DNA of 18,677 bases from JBMORO01 sp049322295 (GTDB lineage: Bacteria; Patescibacteriota; Minisyncoccia; RBG-13-40-8-A), in contig JBMORO010000006.1 of assembly GCA_049322295.1 (NCBI GenBank), positions 1 to 18,677 of the forward strand, in the 5' to 3' direction. The notes under the pieces are model-generated. The model worked only from the letters and a program-made list of their open reading frames with translations, was not told the DNA's origin and searched no databases. The position numbers and the translations under genes are program-made. Positions 13,491 to 18,677 of the stretch are shown piece by piece. How positions within the stretch are numbered: the stretch's first letter is position 1; every line of letters begins with the position of its first letter.

Positions 13491-13868
13491 TTATTTATTA
13501 TTTATCAGCTGCTCTTTTACCATCTTTAAAACATCTTCGAGTTCATAGTTGGCTTTGACTAAATAGGTTTTAGCTCCTAAGCTTAAAGCCTTCTCCACAT
13601 CACCAACACCCTCAAGATTGGTTAGAACAATTACTGGGATATCTTTCAATTCTTGGTCGGCTTTAAGTTCTTTTAAAACTTCAAAACCATCTTTTTTAGG
13701 AAGAATGAGATCTAATAAAATAAGATCTGGTTTCTCTTCCCTGGTTATTTTTAGACCTTCTTCGCCGTCAGAGGCGCTTAATACCTTATACCCCTCTTGA
13801 ATAAGGACCTCACTAATTGCTTTTTGAAGACTTGGCTCATCTTCAACAAATAAAATCTTCTTAGCCAT
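13491..13868 (-). CDS. Stand-alone CheY-like response regulator receiver (first copy)
   Basis: 125 aa, receiver only. D10/E11 region, phospho-acceptor D53, T83 and K105 are conserved. The N- and C-terminal thirds differ from the neighbour (EPSLQKAISEVLIQEGYKVL against ELTLQKELNEILKQEGFKIL; KMVKEQLINNK against GKIKDFLKR), while residues DGEEGLKI to LTNLEG are the same at nucleotide level. Two receivers and one kinase suggest a branched phosphorelay or phosphate sink, as with PilG/PilH in twitching control. It lies about 100 nt downstream of the kinase gene across a repeat-like spacer. Confidence 0.92.
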   Translation of the reverse strand: MAKKILFVEDEPSLQKAISEVLIQEGYKVLSASDGEEGLKITREEKPDLILLDLILPKKDGFEVLKELKADQELKDIPVIVLTNLEGVGDVEKALSLGAKTYLVKANYELEDVLKMVKEQLINNK

Positions 13869-13871
13869 AAT

Positions 13872-13966
13872 TATGATGCAGATCTACGGATAAAATGCGG
13901 ACCTACAGATTGCGGATAATAAATATCAGCAATCCGCGTTATCAGCATGAGATTCGCATATCCGCA
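13872..13966. repeat. Repeat-like spacer of GCGGAT/ATCCGC words between kinase and receiver genes
   Basis: The 101-bp gap between the kinase stop and the receiver start is built of alternating GCGGAT, ATCCGC, ATCAGC and CGCATATCC words, with local inverted pairs (GATTGC...GCAATC and GCGGAT...ATCCGC within 13906-13938). It resembles dispersed intergenic repeats rather than a promoter. It could fold in the mRNA and set the kinase-to-receiver ratio. Confidence 0.5.
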
Positions 13967-13969
13967 TAA

Positions 13970-14932
13970 TTATTTATTAGCTATAGGGATAGTAAACCAG
14001 AAAGTACTGCCTTTGCCTTCCTGGGATTTAAAACCAATATCTCCGCCACAAATTTTAACAAAACCCTTAGCAATAAAAAGTCCCAATCCCGTTCCTTCAA
14101 CTTTCTGCCTTACCAGATTTTCTCCTCGGAAAAACTTTCCAAAAACCTGTTTTTGCAAAAAGCTAGGAATACCCAAACCATTATCCTCAACATTTACCCG
14201 AATCCTTTTCTTATTTTTTTCGTCTTTTTCGGCCCCAACTCTTACCCATCCTTCTTCTTTTTTAGAATATTTTACAGCATTGTCAATTAAATTTTGAATT
14301 ACCATTCTAATTTTATCTGGGTCACTGTATACATTGGGTAATTTTTTATCATCTTTAAATTGTATTTTCACTTGATGAGCTTCGGCTAATAGCTCTAACT
14401 CTTTTACTGTTTCTTCGATTAACTCTCCTACAGAAAATGATTTAAATTGCATTGTTACCCTGCCTTGTTCAATCCTACTTACATTCAATAAGTCATTTAC
14501 TAACTTTATCATTTTGGCTCCGCTTTCATTAACTATGTCAAGATACTCTTTCTGCTTCTGATTAAATTCTCCCAATCTCTTGCTTCTTAAAAGATCTAAT
14601 GACCATTTCAAAGCTGATAAGGGGGTCCGAAGCTGGTGAGAGACAATACTTACAAATTCACTCTTCATTCGATTTGCTTCAACTACTCTAGTAAAACTAT
14701 TTACCAAAGAGTGACCTATTATTAAAAGCACAATAGTAACTACGCTTACAATAGCAATTACTACTTCTGGTTCAACAAAATGAATACCAATAAAGTAGGT
14801 AAGAATCATGGCTGTAATAATTATTACTCCCATTACCAAAAATAGAGAATTTGGGCATTGCCAAAAACCTAAACCATACTTTTTACATTCAGCCATAAAA
14901 TCAAGTTTCTTTAAGATTGTTCTGAAACCCAT
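13970..14932 (-). CDS. Membrane sensor histidine kinase (HisKA-HATPase_c)
   Basis: 320 aa. The Cys-containing N-terminal segment (CKKYGLGFWQC, 16-26) is followed by two membrane helices (about 29-51 and 56-74) with almost no extracellular loop, so any signal is probably sensed in or at the membrane. H box VSHQLRTPLSALKWS with H99, N box QNLIDNAVKYS (213-223), G1 DNGLGI (250-255) and G2 GTGLGL (280-285) are complete, as expected of an active kinase. There is no receiver or PAS domain. The start at 14932 lies 8 nt after a TATAAT box and would give a leaderless mRNA. M13 (14896) is an alternative that keeps a short leader and still begins just before the conserved Cys segment. It heads the pilus block, so it probably controls the two receivers. 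Confidence 0.92.
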   Translation of the reverse strand: MGFRTILKKLDFMAECKKYGLGFWQCPNSLFLVMGVIIITAMILTYFIGIHFVEPEVVIAIVSVVTIVLLIIGHSLVNSFTRVVEANRMKSEFVSIVSHQLRTPLSALKWSLDLLRSKRLGEFNQKQKEYLDIVNESGAKMIKLVNDLLNVSRIEQGRVTMQFKSFSVGELIEETVKELELLAEAHQVKIQFKDDKKLPNVYSDPDKIRMVIQNLIDNAVKYSKKEEGWVRVGAEKDEKNKKRIRVNVEDNGLGIPSFLQKQVFGKFFRGENLVRQKVEGTGLGLFIAKGFVKICGGDIGFKSQEGKGSTFWFTIPIANK

Positions 14933-14940
14933 ATATGTTT

Positions 14941-14970
14941 ATTATAACATACATTGACTATAAAAAACAA
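14941..14970 (-). promoter_or_regulatory. Extended -10 promoter of the kinase/pilus block
   Basis: The minus strand shows TGTTATAAT, an extended -10 (TGnTATAAT) with TATAAT at 14941-14946, and a weak -35 TTGTTT at 14965-14970 (18-nt spacer). The kinase ATG begins 8 nt after the box, so the transcript would start about at the start codon. The -35 lies within the spacer of the opposing tRNA promoter. Confidence 0.75.
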
Positions 14971-14982
14971 AAAAGCTATACT
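14954..14982 (+). promoter_or_regulatory. Promoter of the tRNA-Pro/tRNA-Gly operon
   Basis: TTGACT (14954-14959), 17-nt spacer, TATACT (14977-14982). The expected transcript start is about 5 nt before tRNA-Pro. It overlaps the divergent kinase promoter, so the two polymerases would compete. Confidence 0.82.
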
Positions 14983-14993
14983 TAAAAAGTTAA

Positions 14994-15067
14994 CGGGGAC
15001 TAGCGCAACTGGTTAACGCGCCTGGTTTGGGACCAGGAGATTGGCGGTTCGAATCCGCCGTCCCCGA
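14994..15067 (+). tRNA. tRNA-Pro (anticodon TGG)
   Basis: Cloverleaf: acceptor CGGGGAC/GTCCCCG, D arm GCG..CGC with GG in the loop, anticodon stem CCTGG/CCAGG with loop TTTGGGA (anticodon TGG), T arm GGCGG-TTCGAAT-CCGCC, discriminator A, CCA not encoded. It is first in a two-tRNA transcript. Confidence 0.97.
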
Positions 15068-15068
15068 T

Positions 15069-15139
15069 GCGGGATTAGTATAGCGGTAGTACGTCACCCT
15101 TCCAAGGTGATAGCGCCGGTTCGAGTCCGGTATCCCGCT
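15069..15139 (+). tRNA. tRNA-Gly (anticodon TCC)
   Basis: Begins one base after tRNA-Pro. Acceptor GCGGGAT/ATCCCGC, D arm GTAT/GTAC, anticodon stem TCACC/GGTGA with loop CTTCCAA (anticodon TCC), T arm GCCGG-TTCGAGT-CCGGT, discriminator T, CCA not encoded. The 1-nt spacing means that 3' and 5' processing of the pair must be closely linked. Confidence 0.97.
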
Positions 15140-15146
15140 CTAAATA

Positions 15147-15188
15147 AAAAAATATCCCCTAAACACTATTGTGTCGGGGATATTTTTT
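15147..15188. terminator. Bidirectional terminator between tRNA operon and rny
   Basis: AAAAAATATCCCC (15147-15159) pairs with GGGGATATTTTTT (15176-15188), with a small inner ACAC-TATT-GTGT hairpin. The A-run/T-run symmetry gives a U-tract on both strands, so it ends both the tRNA transcript (+) and rny (-). Confidence 0.9.
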
Positions 15189-15196
15189 ATTCAAAC

Positions 15197-15239
15197 CTTA
15201 TTGCCCCTTCGACTTACTCAAGGCGAGCAAGCAATAAGG
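15197..15239. repeat. Long-loop inverted repeat 3' of rny
   Basis: CCTTATTGC (15197-15205) is complementary to GCAATAAGG (15231-15239), enclosing a 25-nt loop with CCTT/AAGG inside. In the rny transcript it would form a 3' UTR hairpin just before the bidirectional terminator. It lacks its own U-tract, so a stabilising or processing role is more likely than termination. Confidence 0.5.
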
Positions 15240-15251
15240 GTAACCACTTAA

Positions 15252-16784
15252 TTATCTTGCATATTCTATTACTCGGGTTTCTCTAATCACATTAACCTTA
15301 ATCTCGCCAGGGTATTTAAGTTCTTTTTCAATTTCCGAAGCAATATCTTTGGCTAACTTATAAGCAGCCAAATCGTCAATTTTCTCTGGATTTACAAAAA
15401 CCCTAATTTCTCTACCCGCTTGGATGGCATAAGCTTTATCTACTCCATCAAAACCAGTAGCAATCTTTTCTAATTCTTCTAATCTCTTAAGATAATTTTC
15501 TAAGCTTTCTTTTCTAGCTCCTGGTCGAGCGGCTGAGATTGCCTCAGCTGCTTGAACAATAGAGGCTTCGATGGTCTCAAATGGATAATCCTCATGATGA
15601 GACTTCATGGCATCAATTACTTTTTTATCTAAACCAAATTTCTCTAAAATCCTTATTCCTATCTCAACATGTGAACCTTGAATTTCATGGTCAACTGCCT
15701 TACCAATGTCATGAAGCAAAGCCGCTTTTTTAGCTACTGTGACATCAGCCCCTAATTCAGCTGCTAACATTCCAGCCAAGTGAGCACTTTCAATCGAATG
15801 AAGAAGAACATTCTGACCAAAACTAGTTCTAAAACTTAGACGACCTAGTAAACTAACTAAGCGGGGATCTAATCCAACTATTCCTACATCATAAACTGCT
15901 GCCTCGCCAGCTTCTTTTATTTTGCCGTCTATCTCATCTTTGGTTTTTTCCACTACTTCCTCAATTCTAGCTGGCTGAATTCTTCCATCAACAATTAATT
16001 TTTCTAGAGCTAATTTAGCTATTTGTCTCCTAACAGGATCAAATCCAGAAATAAGAAGAGTTTCTGGAGTATCATCAATAATTACTTCTACTCCAGTCAA
16101 CCGCTCTAAAGTTTTAATATTTCTTCCTTCCCGACCAATGATTTTCCCTTTAATTTCATCACTGGGTAAGGTAACAGTCGTAGTAGTTATTTCTGCTGCC
16201 TGAGAAGAAGCATAACGCTGCAAGGCTGAGGCCATGATGTCCTGAGCTTTCTTTTCTAATTCTTCTTTCTCAAATTTCTCTAATTTTTGAATTCTGGAAA
16301 AAATTTCTTCTTTATTTTTGTCCTCAATTAATTTTAAGATTTCTTTTTTTGCTTGTTCTTGAGATAATCTAGATATTTTTTCAAGATTTTTAATTTCTTC
16401 TTCTTTTAATCTTTCTAATTCTATTTTGATTTCTCGAACCTTCTCAGCTTTTCCTCTTAAATCATTTTCTTCTTTTTCTAAAGCAGTTGATTTCAATTCA
16501 AGAGCCTCTTCTTTCTTTTCCAAACGTTGTCTGGTTTTTCTAAATTCCTCCTCTCTTTCAACTTCTTCTTTTTTAATCTCGTCTAAGGCTTTTACGGCTT
16601 TATCTTTCGCCTTCAGTATTATTTCTTGAGCTTGAGTTTTGGCTTCGGTAATTAGCTTATTAATTTTAGCCTCGGCTGTATCGGCTTGTCTCTTGGCAAT
16701 AGATTGCCGAGCGAGGTATCCTAAAAAAGATCCCACGATTAACGCACCTATTGCCACTAAAAGTGGAATTAGTCCTATTACCAT
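15252..16784 (-). CDS. rny: RNase Y (endoribonuclease, KH-HD)
   Basis: 510 aa, the standard length. An N-terminal membrane helix (about 3-24) tethers it to the membrane; a long charged coiled coil (about 30-185) follows. The KH domain holds IKGKIIGREGRNIKTLERLTGVEVIIDDTPE (211-241) and the HD domain has H329, H335, the HD pair H358-D359 (LLHDIGKA), H372 and H396/H397, then a C-terminal domain ending VIRETRVIEYAR. It initiates mRNA decay in bacteria lacking RNase E and would process the polycistronic pilus transcript among others. It is divergent from gpmI and convergent with the tRNA pair. No SD is seen before the ATG. Confidence 0.98.
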   Translation of the reverse strand: MVIGLIPLLVAIGALIVGSFLGYLARQSIAKRQADTAEAKINKLITEAKTQAQEIILKAKDKAVKALDEIKKEEVEREEEFRKTRQRLEKKEEALELKSTALEKEENDLRGKAEKVREIKIELERLKEEEIKNLEKISRLSQEQAKKEILKLIEDKNKEEIFSRIQKLEKFEKEELEKKAQDIMASALQRYASSQAAEITTTTVTLPSDEIKGKIIGREGRNIKTLERLTGVEVIIDDTPETLLISGFDPVRRQIAKLALEKLIVDGRIQPARIEEVVEKTKDEIDGKIKEAGEAAVYDVGIVGLDPRLVSLLGRLSFRTSFGQNVLLHSIESAHLAGMLAAELGADVTVAKKAALLHDIGKAVDHEIQGSHVEIGIRILEKFGLDKKVIDAMKSHHEDYPFETIEASIVQAAEAISAARPGARKESLENYLKRLEELEKIATGFDGVDKAYAIQAGREIRVFVNPEKIDDLAAYKLAKDIASEIEKELKYPGEIKVNVIRETRVIEYAR

Positions 16785-16857
16785 ATTTTTTAACTTTGTC
16801 TAAAAAACTCATATTCAAAATTGGGTAAATAAGGTTTTTTAATGCCAAAGATTTTTA

Positions 16858-16886
16858 ATATTAATATTACCTATCAAGCTTATCAA
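16858..16886 (-). promoter_or_regulatory. Possible rny promoter
   Basis: On the minus strand, TTGATA (16881-16886), 17 nt and TAATAT (16858-16863) lie about 75 nt before the rny ATG. The -10 matches only four of six consensus bases, and the region is AT-rich, so chance is a real alternative. Confidence 0.3.
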
Positions 16887-16898
16887 AACATATTTTGT

Positions 16899-16927
16899 TT
16901 GTCAATTTTTATCAATTGGATTATGAT
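16899..16927 (+). promoter_or_regulatory. gpmI promoter, positioned for a leaderless transcript
   Basis: TTGTCA (16899-16904), 17-nt spacer, TATGAT (16922-16927). The chosen gpmI ATG (16935) begins 7 nt after the -10 box, where transcription would normally start. The -10 itself contains the two upstream in-frame ATGs, which therefore would not be in the mRNA. Confidence 0.7.
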
Positions 16928-16934
16928 GAAATTA

Positions 16935-18536
16935 ATGAAACCAATAATTCTCGCTATTATTGATGGTTGGGGTATCAACCCTTTAATCAAAAACAATCCT
17001 CTTACCCAGGCTAAAATTCCCAACTTTAGGGGAGTGGAAAAAAATTATCCTGCTTGTTCTCTGCAATCTTCGGGAATTGCTGTTGGCTTGCCCTGGAACG
17101 AAGCTGGAAATTCAGAAATTGGCCATCTTACTATTGGTAGTGGCCAGATTGTTTATCAATATTTACCTCGAATCTCTTTAGATATTAAAGATGGGACTTT
17201 TTTTAAAAACCCAGCATTTGTTAAAGCTATAAACCATATAAGAAAGAACAACTCAGTTCTCCATTTATTGGGTCTGGTTTCTAGTGGTAATGTTCATTCT
17301 TACCTTGAGCATATTTACGGACTTTTAGAGTTAGCTCGCCGAGAAAATTTAGATAAAGTATATCTTCACCTTTTTACTGACGGGAAAGATGCTCCTCTAA
17401 AGGAAGGAGTAAAAATAATCTCTAATCTCCAGATGAGATTAAAAAATCCTAATTGGAAAATAGCTACCTTAATTGGCAGATTCTTTGCTATGGATAGAAA
17501 TTCAAACTGGGACAGAACTGAAAAAGCTTATAATTTAATGACTCAAGGAGTAGGCGAAAAAACCCAAGACCCAGTAAAAAAATTGGAAGGATATTATCAA
17601 CAAGGTTTAACCGACACCTATATAGAGCCAATCGTGGTAGTTAGTTCATCCCCACACCAAAATTTTGGTGGTGGGGGTAAAAACCAAGAACCAATAGGAT
17701 TAGTTAAGGATAATGACGCAATAATCTTCTTTAATTTTAGAGAAGATAGTGCTCGACAAATAACCCAAGCTTTTATTTCAGAACGTTTTGATAAATTTCC
17801 TCGCCAATTTATAAAAAATCTCTTTTTTTGCGCTATGACCCAATATGAAAAAGGATTACCGATTGAGGTAGCTTATCCGCCGATTGAAATAAAGCATCAT
17901 TTAACTGAAATTTTGAGTCAGGCCGGGAAAAAGGTTCTAAAAATTGCTGAGACAGAAAAATATGCCCATACCACCTATTTCTTCAACGGTGGAAAAGAGA
18001 CTCTCTATCCGGGAGAAACTCGCCAATTAATTCCTTCAAAAATTGTTTCTCATTACGAGGAAAATCCGGAAATGCAAGCAGATAGAGTAACTGAGGCAGT
18101 AATTAAAGGAATAAAAGATAAATATGATTTAATTGTCGTTAATTATGCTAATCCTGATATGATTGCTCACACTGGTAATTTTGAGGCAGCAATAAAAACT
18201 GCTGAAATTATAGATAAAAATATAGGACGGGTAATCGGATTAGCTGAATCTGGGGAATGTATTTTAATTATTACCTCTGACCACGGCCATATTGAGGAAA
18301 TGATAAATCTTCAAACTGGCGAACCAATAACTAAACATAATACAAATCCTGTACCTTTTTATCTGGTAGGGAAAGAATTTAGATTAAAAAAAGCAAAAAC
18401 TAAAGAAGAAATAGAAAAATTATATCGAACCCCCCAAGGAATCCTCTGTGATATTGCACCCACAATTTTAGACCTAATGAAAATTCCCCAGCCATCTGAG
18501 ATGACTGGGGCAAGTTTATTGGGTATTTTAAGATAA
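16935..18536 (+). CDS. gpmI: 2,3-bisphosphoglycerate-independent phosphoglycerate mutase
   Basis: 533 aa from the ATG at 16935, which gives the canonical N-terminus MKPIILAIIDGWG; earlier in-frame ATGs (16842, 16923, 16926) lie upstream of or inside the -10 box. Alkaline-phosphatase-superfamily residues are present: metal ligand in IIDGWG, catalytic Ser in GNSEIGH, substrate-binding DGKDAP and GRFFAMDRNSNWDR, TEKYAHTTYFFNGG, the metal-binding NYANPDMIAHTG and TSDHGH (usually DHGN), and the final metal His in KHNTNPVPF. It interconverts 3- and 2-phosphoglycerate in lower glycolysis using two Mn ions and a phosphoserine intermediate. It is slightly longer than the usual 510 aa. It is convergent with clpP, 3 nt apart. 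Confidence 0.97.
   Translation: MKPIILAIIDGWGINPLIKNNPLTQAKIPNFRGVEKNYPACSLQSSGIAVGLPWNEAGNSEIGHLTIGSGQIVYQYLPRISLDIKDGTFFKNPAFVKAINHIRKNNSVLHLLGLVSSGNVHSYLEHIYGLLELARRENLDKVYLHLFTDGKDAPLKEGVKIISNLQMRLKNPNWKIATLIGRFFAMDRNSNWDRTEKAYNLMTQGVGEKTQDPVKKLEGYYQQGLTDTYIEPIVVVSSSPHQNFGGGGKNQEPIGLVKDNDAIIFFNFREDSARQITQAFISERFDKFPRQFIKNLFFCAMTQYEKGLPIEVAYPPIEIKHHLTEILSQAGKKVLKIAETEKYAHTTYFFNGGKETLYPGETRQLIPSKIVSHYEENPEMQADRVTEAVIKGIKDKYDLIVVNYANPDMIAHTGNFEAAIKTAEIIDKNIGRVIGLAESGECILIITSDHGHIEEMINLQTGEPITKHNTNPVPFYLVGKEFRLKKAKTKEEIEKLYRTPQGILCDIAPTILDLMKIPQPSEMTGASLLGILR
18486..18510. terminator. Possible hairpin terminator inside the 3' end of gpmI
   Basis: CCCCAG (18486-18491) pairs with CTGGGG (18505-18510), with an inner CAT/ATG pairing and a 5-nt loop. 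AT-rich sequence with short T-runs follows on both sides. Because gpmI and clpP converge with a 3-nt gap, a stem embedded in coding sequence is the only visible termination signal for either. No clean U-tract abuts it. Confidence 0.35.
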
Positions 18537-18539
18537 TTT

Positions 18540-18677
18540 TTACCTTTTTTCTATAATTTCATCAATTACACCGTATTCTTTGGCTTCCTCTGAAGACATG
18601 TAATAATCGCGGTCGCTATCTTTTTCAATCTTGGCAATTGTCTGGCCAGTATGCTTGGCCAGAATTTTATTTAATTT
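18540..18677 (-). CDS. clpP: ClpP protease subunit, C-terminal 45 residues
   Basis: Partial: the gene continues beyond the right edge. The visible end includes LAKHTGQTIAKIEKDSDRDYYMSSEEAKEYGVIDEIIEKR, matching the conserved ClpP C-terminus: the D in EKDSDRDYYM corresponds to the catalytic-triad Asp region (DxDRDxxMSAxEAxxYGLID). ClpP is the serine peptidase ring of the Clp protease. Catalytic Ser and His are off the window. The stop is 3 nt from the gpmI stop. Confidence 0.93.
   Translation of the reverse strand, partial: KLNKILAKHTGQTIAKIEKDSDRDYYMSSEEAKEYGVIDEIIEKR

Noticed and set aside
13103..13868. CRISPR-like or satellite repeat suggested by the two 150-bp identical blocks
   Set aside because: The blocks are in-frame parts of two complete receiver genes with matching active-site residues, so they are paralogues, not an array.
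13947..14297. 116-codon plus-strand open frame opposite the kinase C-terminus
   Set aside because: It lies antisense to the conserved HATPase_c motifs and has no initiation signals; a shadow frame.

Overview
The window looks like a chromosomal segment of a Candidate Phyla Radiation (Patescibacteria, probably Parcubacteria-like) bacterium. This is inferred from the low-GC coding sequence, tightly packed and often overlapping genes, a compact type IV pilus operon, a CPR-style VirB2-like pilin membrane protein, a short histidine kinase with the CPR-style Cys...WQC N-terminus, four tRNAs without encoded CCA, and largely Shine-Dalgarno-poor starts. No taxonomic marker was searched, so this is an inference.

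Left edge (1-743): the C-terminus of a probable serine recombinase (+) runs into the 3' end of tRNA-His (-). Next come a GCAA-tetraloop hairpin terminator and a one-gene unit for an 88-aa CxxC/CxxC protein (-), with its own consensus promoter, a possible 7-codon leader ORF and a strong SD. Centre (744-14946): a long minus-strand block. In transcription order it holds a histidine kinase, two CheY-like receivers, PilB, then (after an interruption) PilC, four prepilin/pseudopilin genes, PilM, PilN, PilO, a small membrane protein, a large Cys-rich VirB2-like pilin protein with a possible M15-like peptidase tail, tRNA-Arg, and a DUF4015-type glycoside-hydrolase-like protein. The gaps are mostly 0-6 nt. 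The interruption (about 10230-11292) is a plus-strand membrane-protein gene with perfect consensus promoter hexamers, strong SD and hairpin terminator. It is bounded by imperfect inverted copies of an AT-rich intergenic repeat and sits between pilB and pilC. Right part (14947-18677): tRNA-Pro and tRNA-Gly (+), a bidirectional terminator, rny (RNase Y, -), gpmI (+) and the C-terminus of clpP (-).

How the genes fit together: PilB powers the PilC platform, PilM/N/O form the inner-membrane alignment complex, and the four class III prepilin-like proteins form the fibre or its minor-pilin tip. The kinase and two stand-alone receivers upstream of pilB are plausible pilus regulators. The VirB2-like protein and the glycoside-hydrolase-like protein at the operon end point to surface or cell-wall activity. 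PilT, PilD and any secretin are not in this window. There is no CRISPR array, transposase or complete phage.

Most interesting points: the promoter-bearing cassette between pilB and pilC; a 150-bp stretch of 100% identity between otherwise diverged tandem receiver genes (gene conversion); the Cys-rich pilin with candidate zinc-ligand residues; promoters placed so that HK and gpmI mRNAs would be leaderless; a tRNA embedded in a protein operon 2 nt before the next ATG; and the recombinase/tRNA-His junction.
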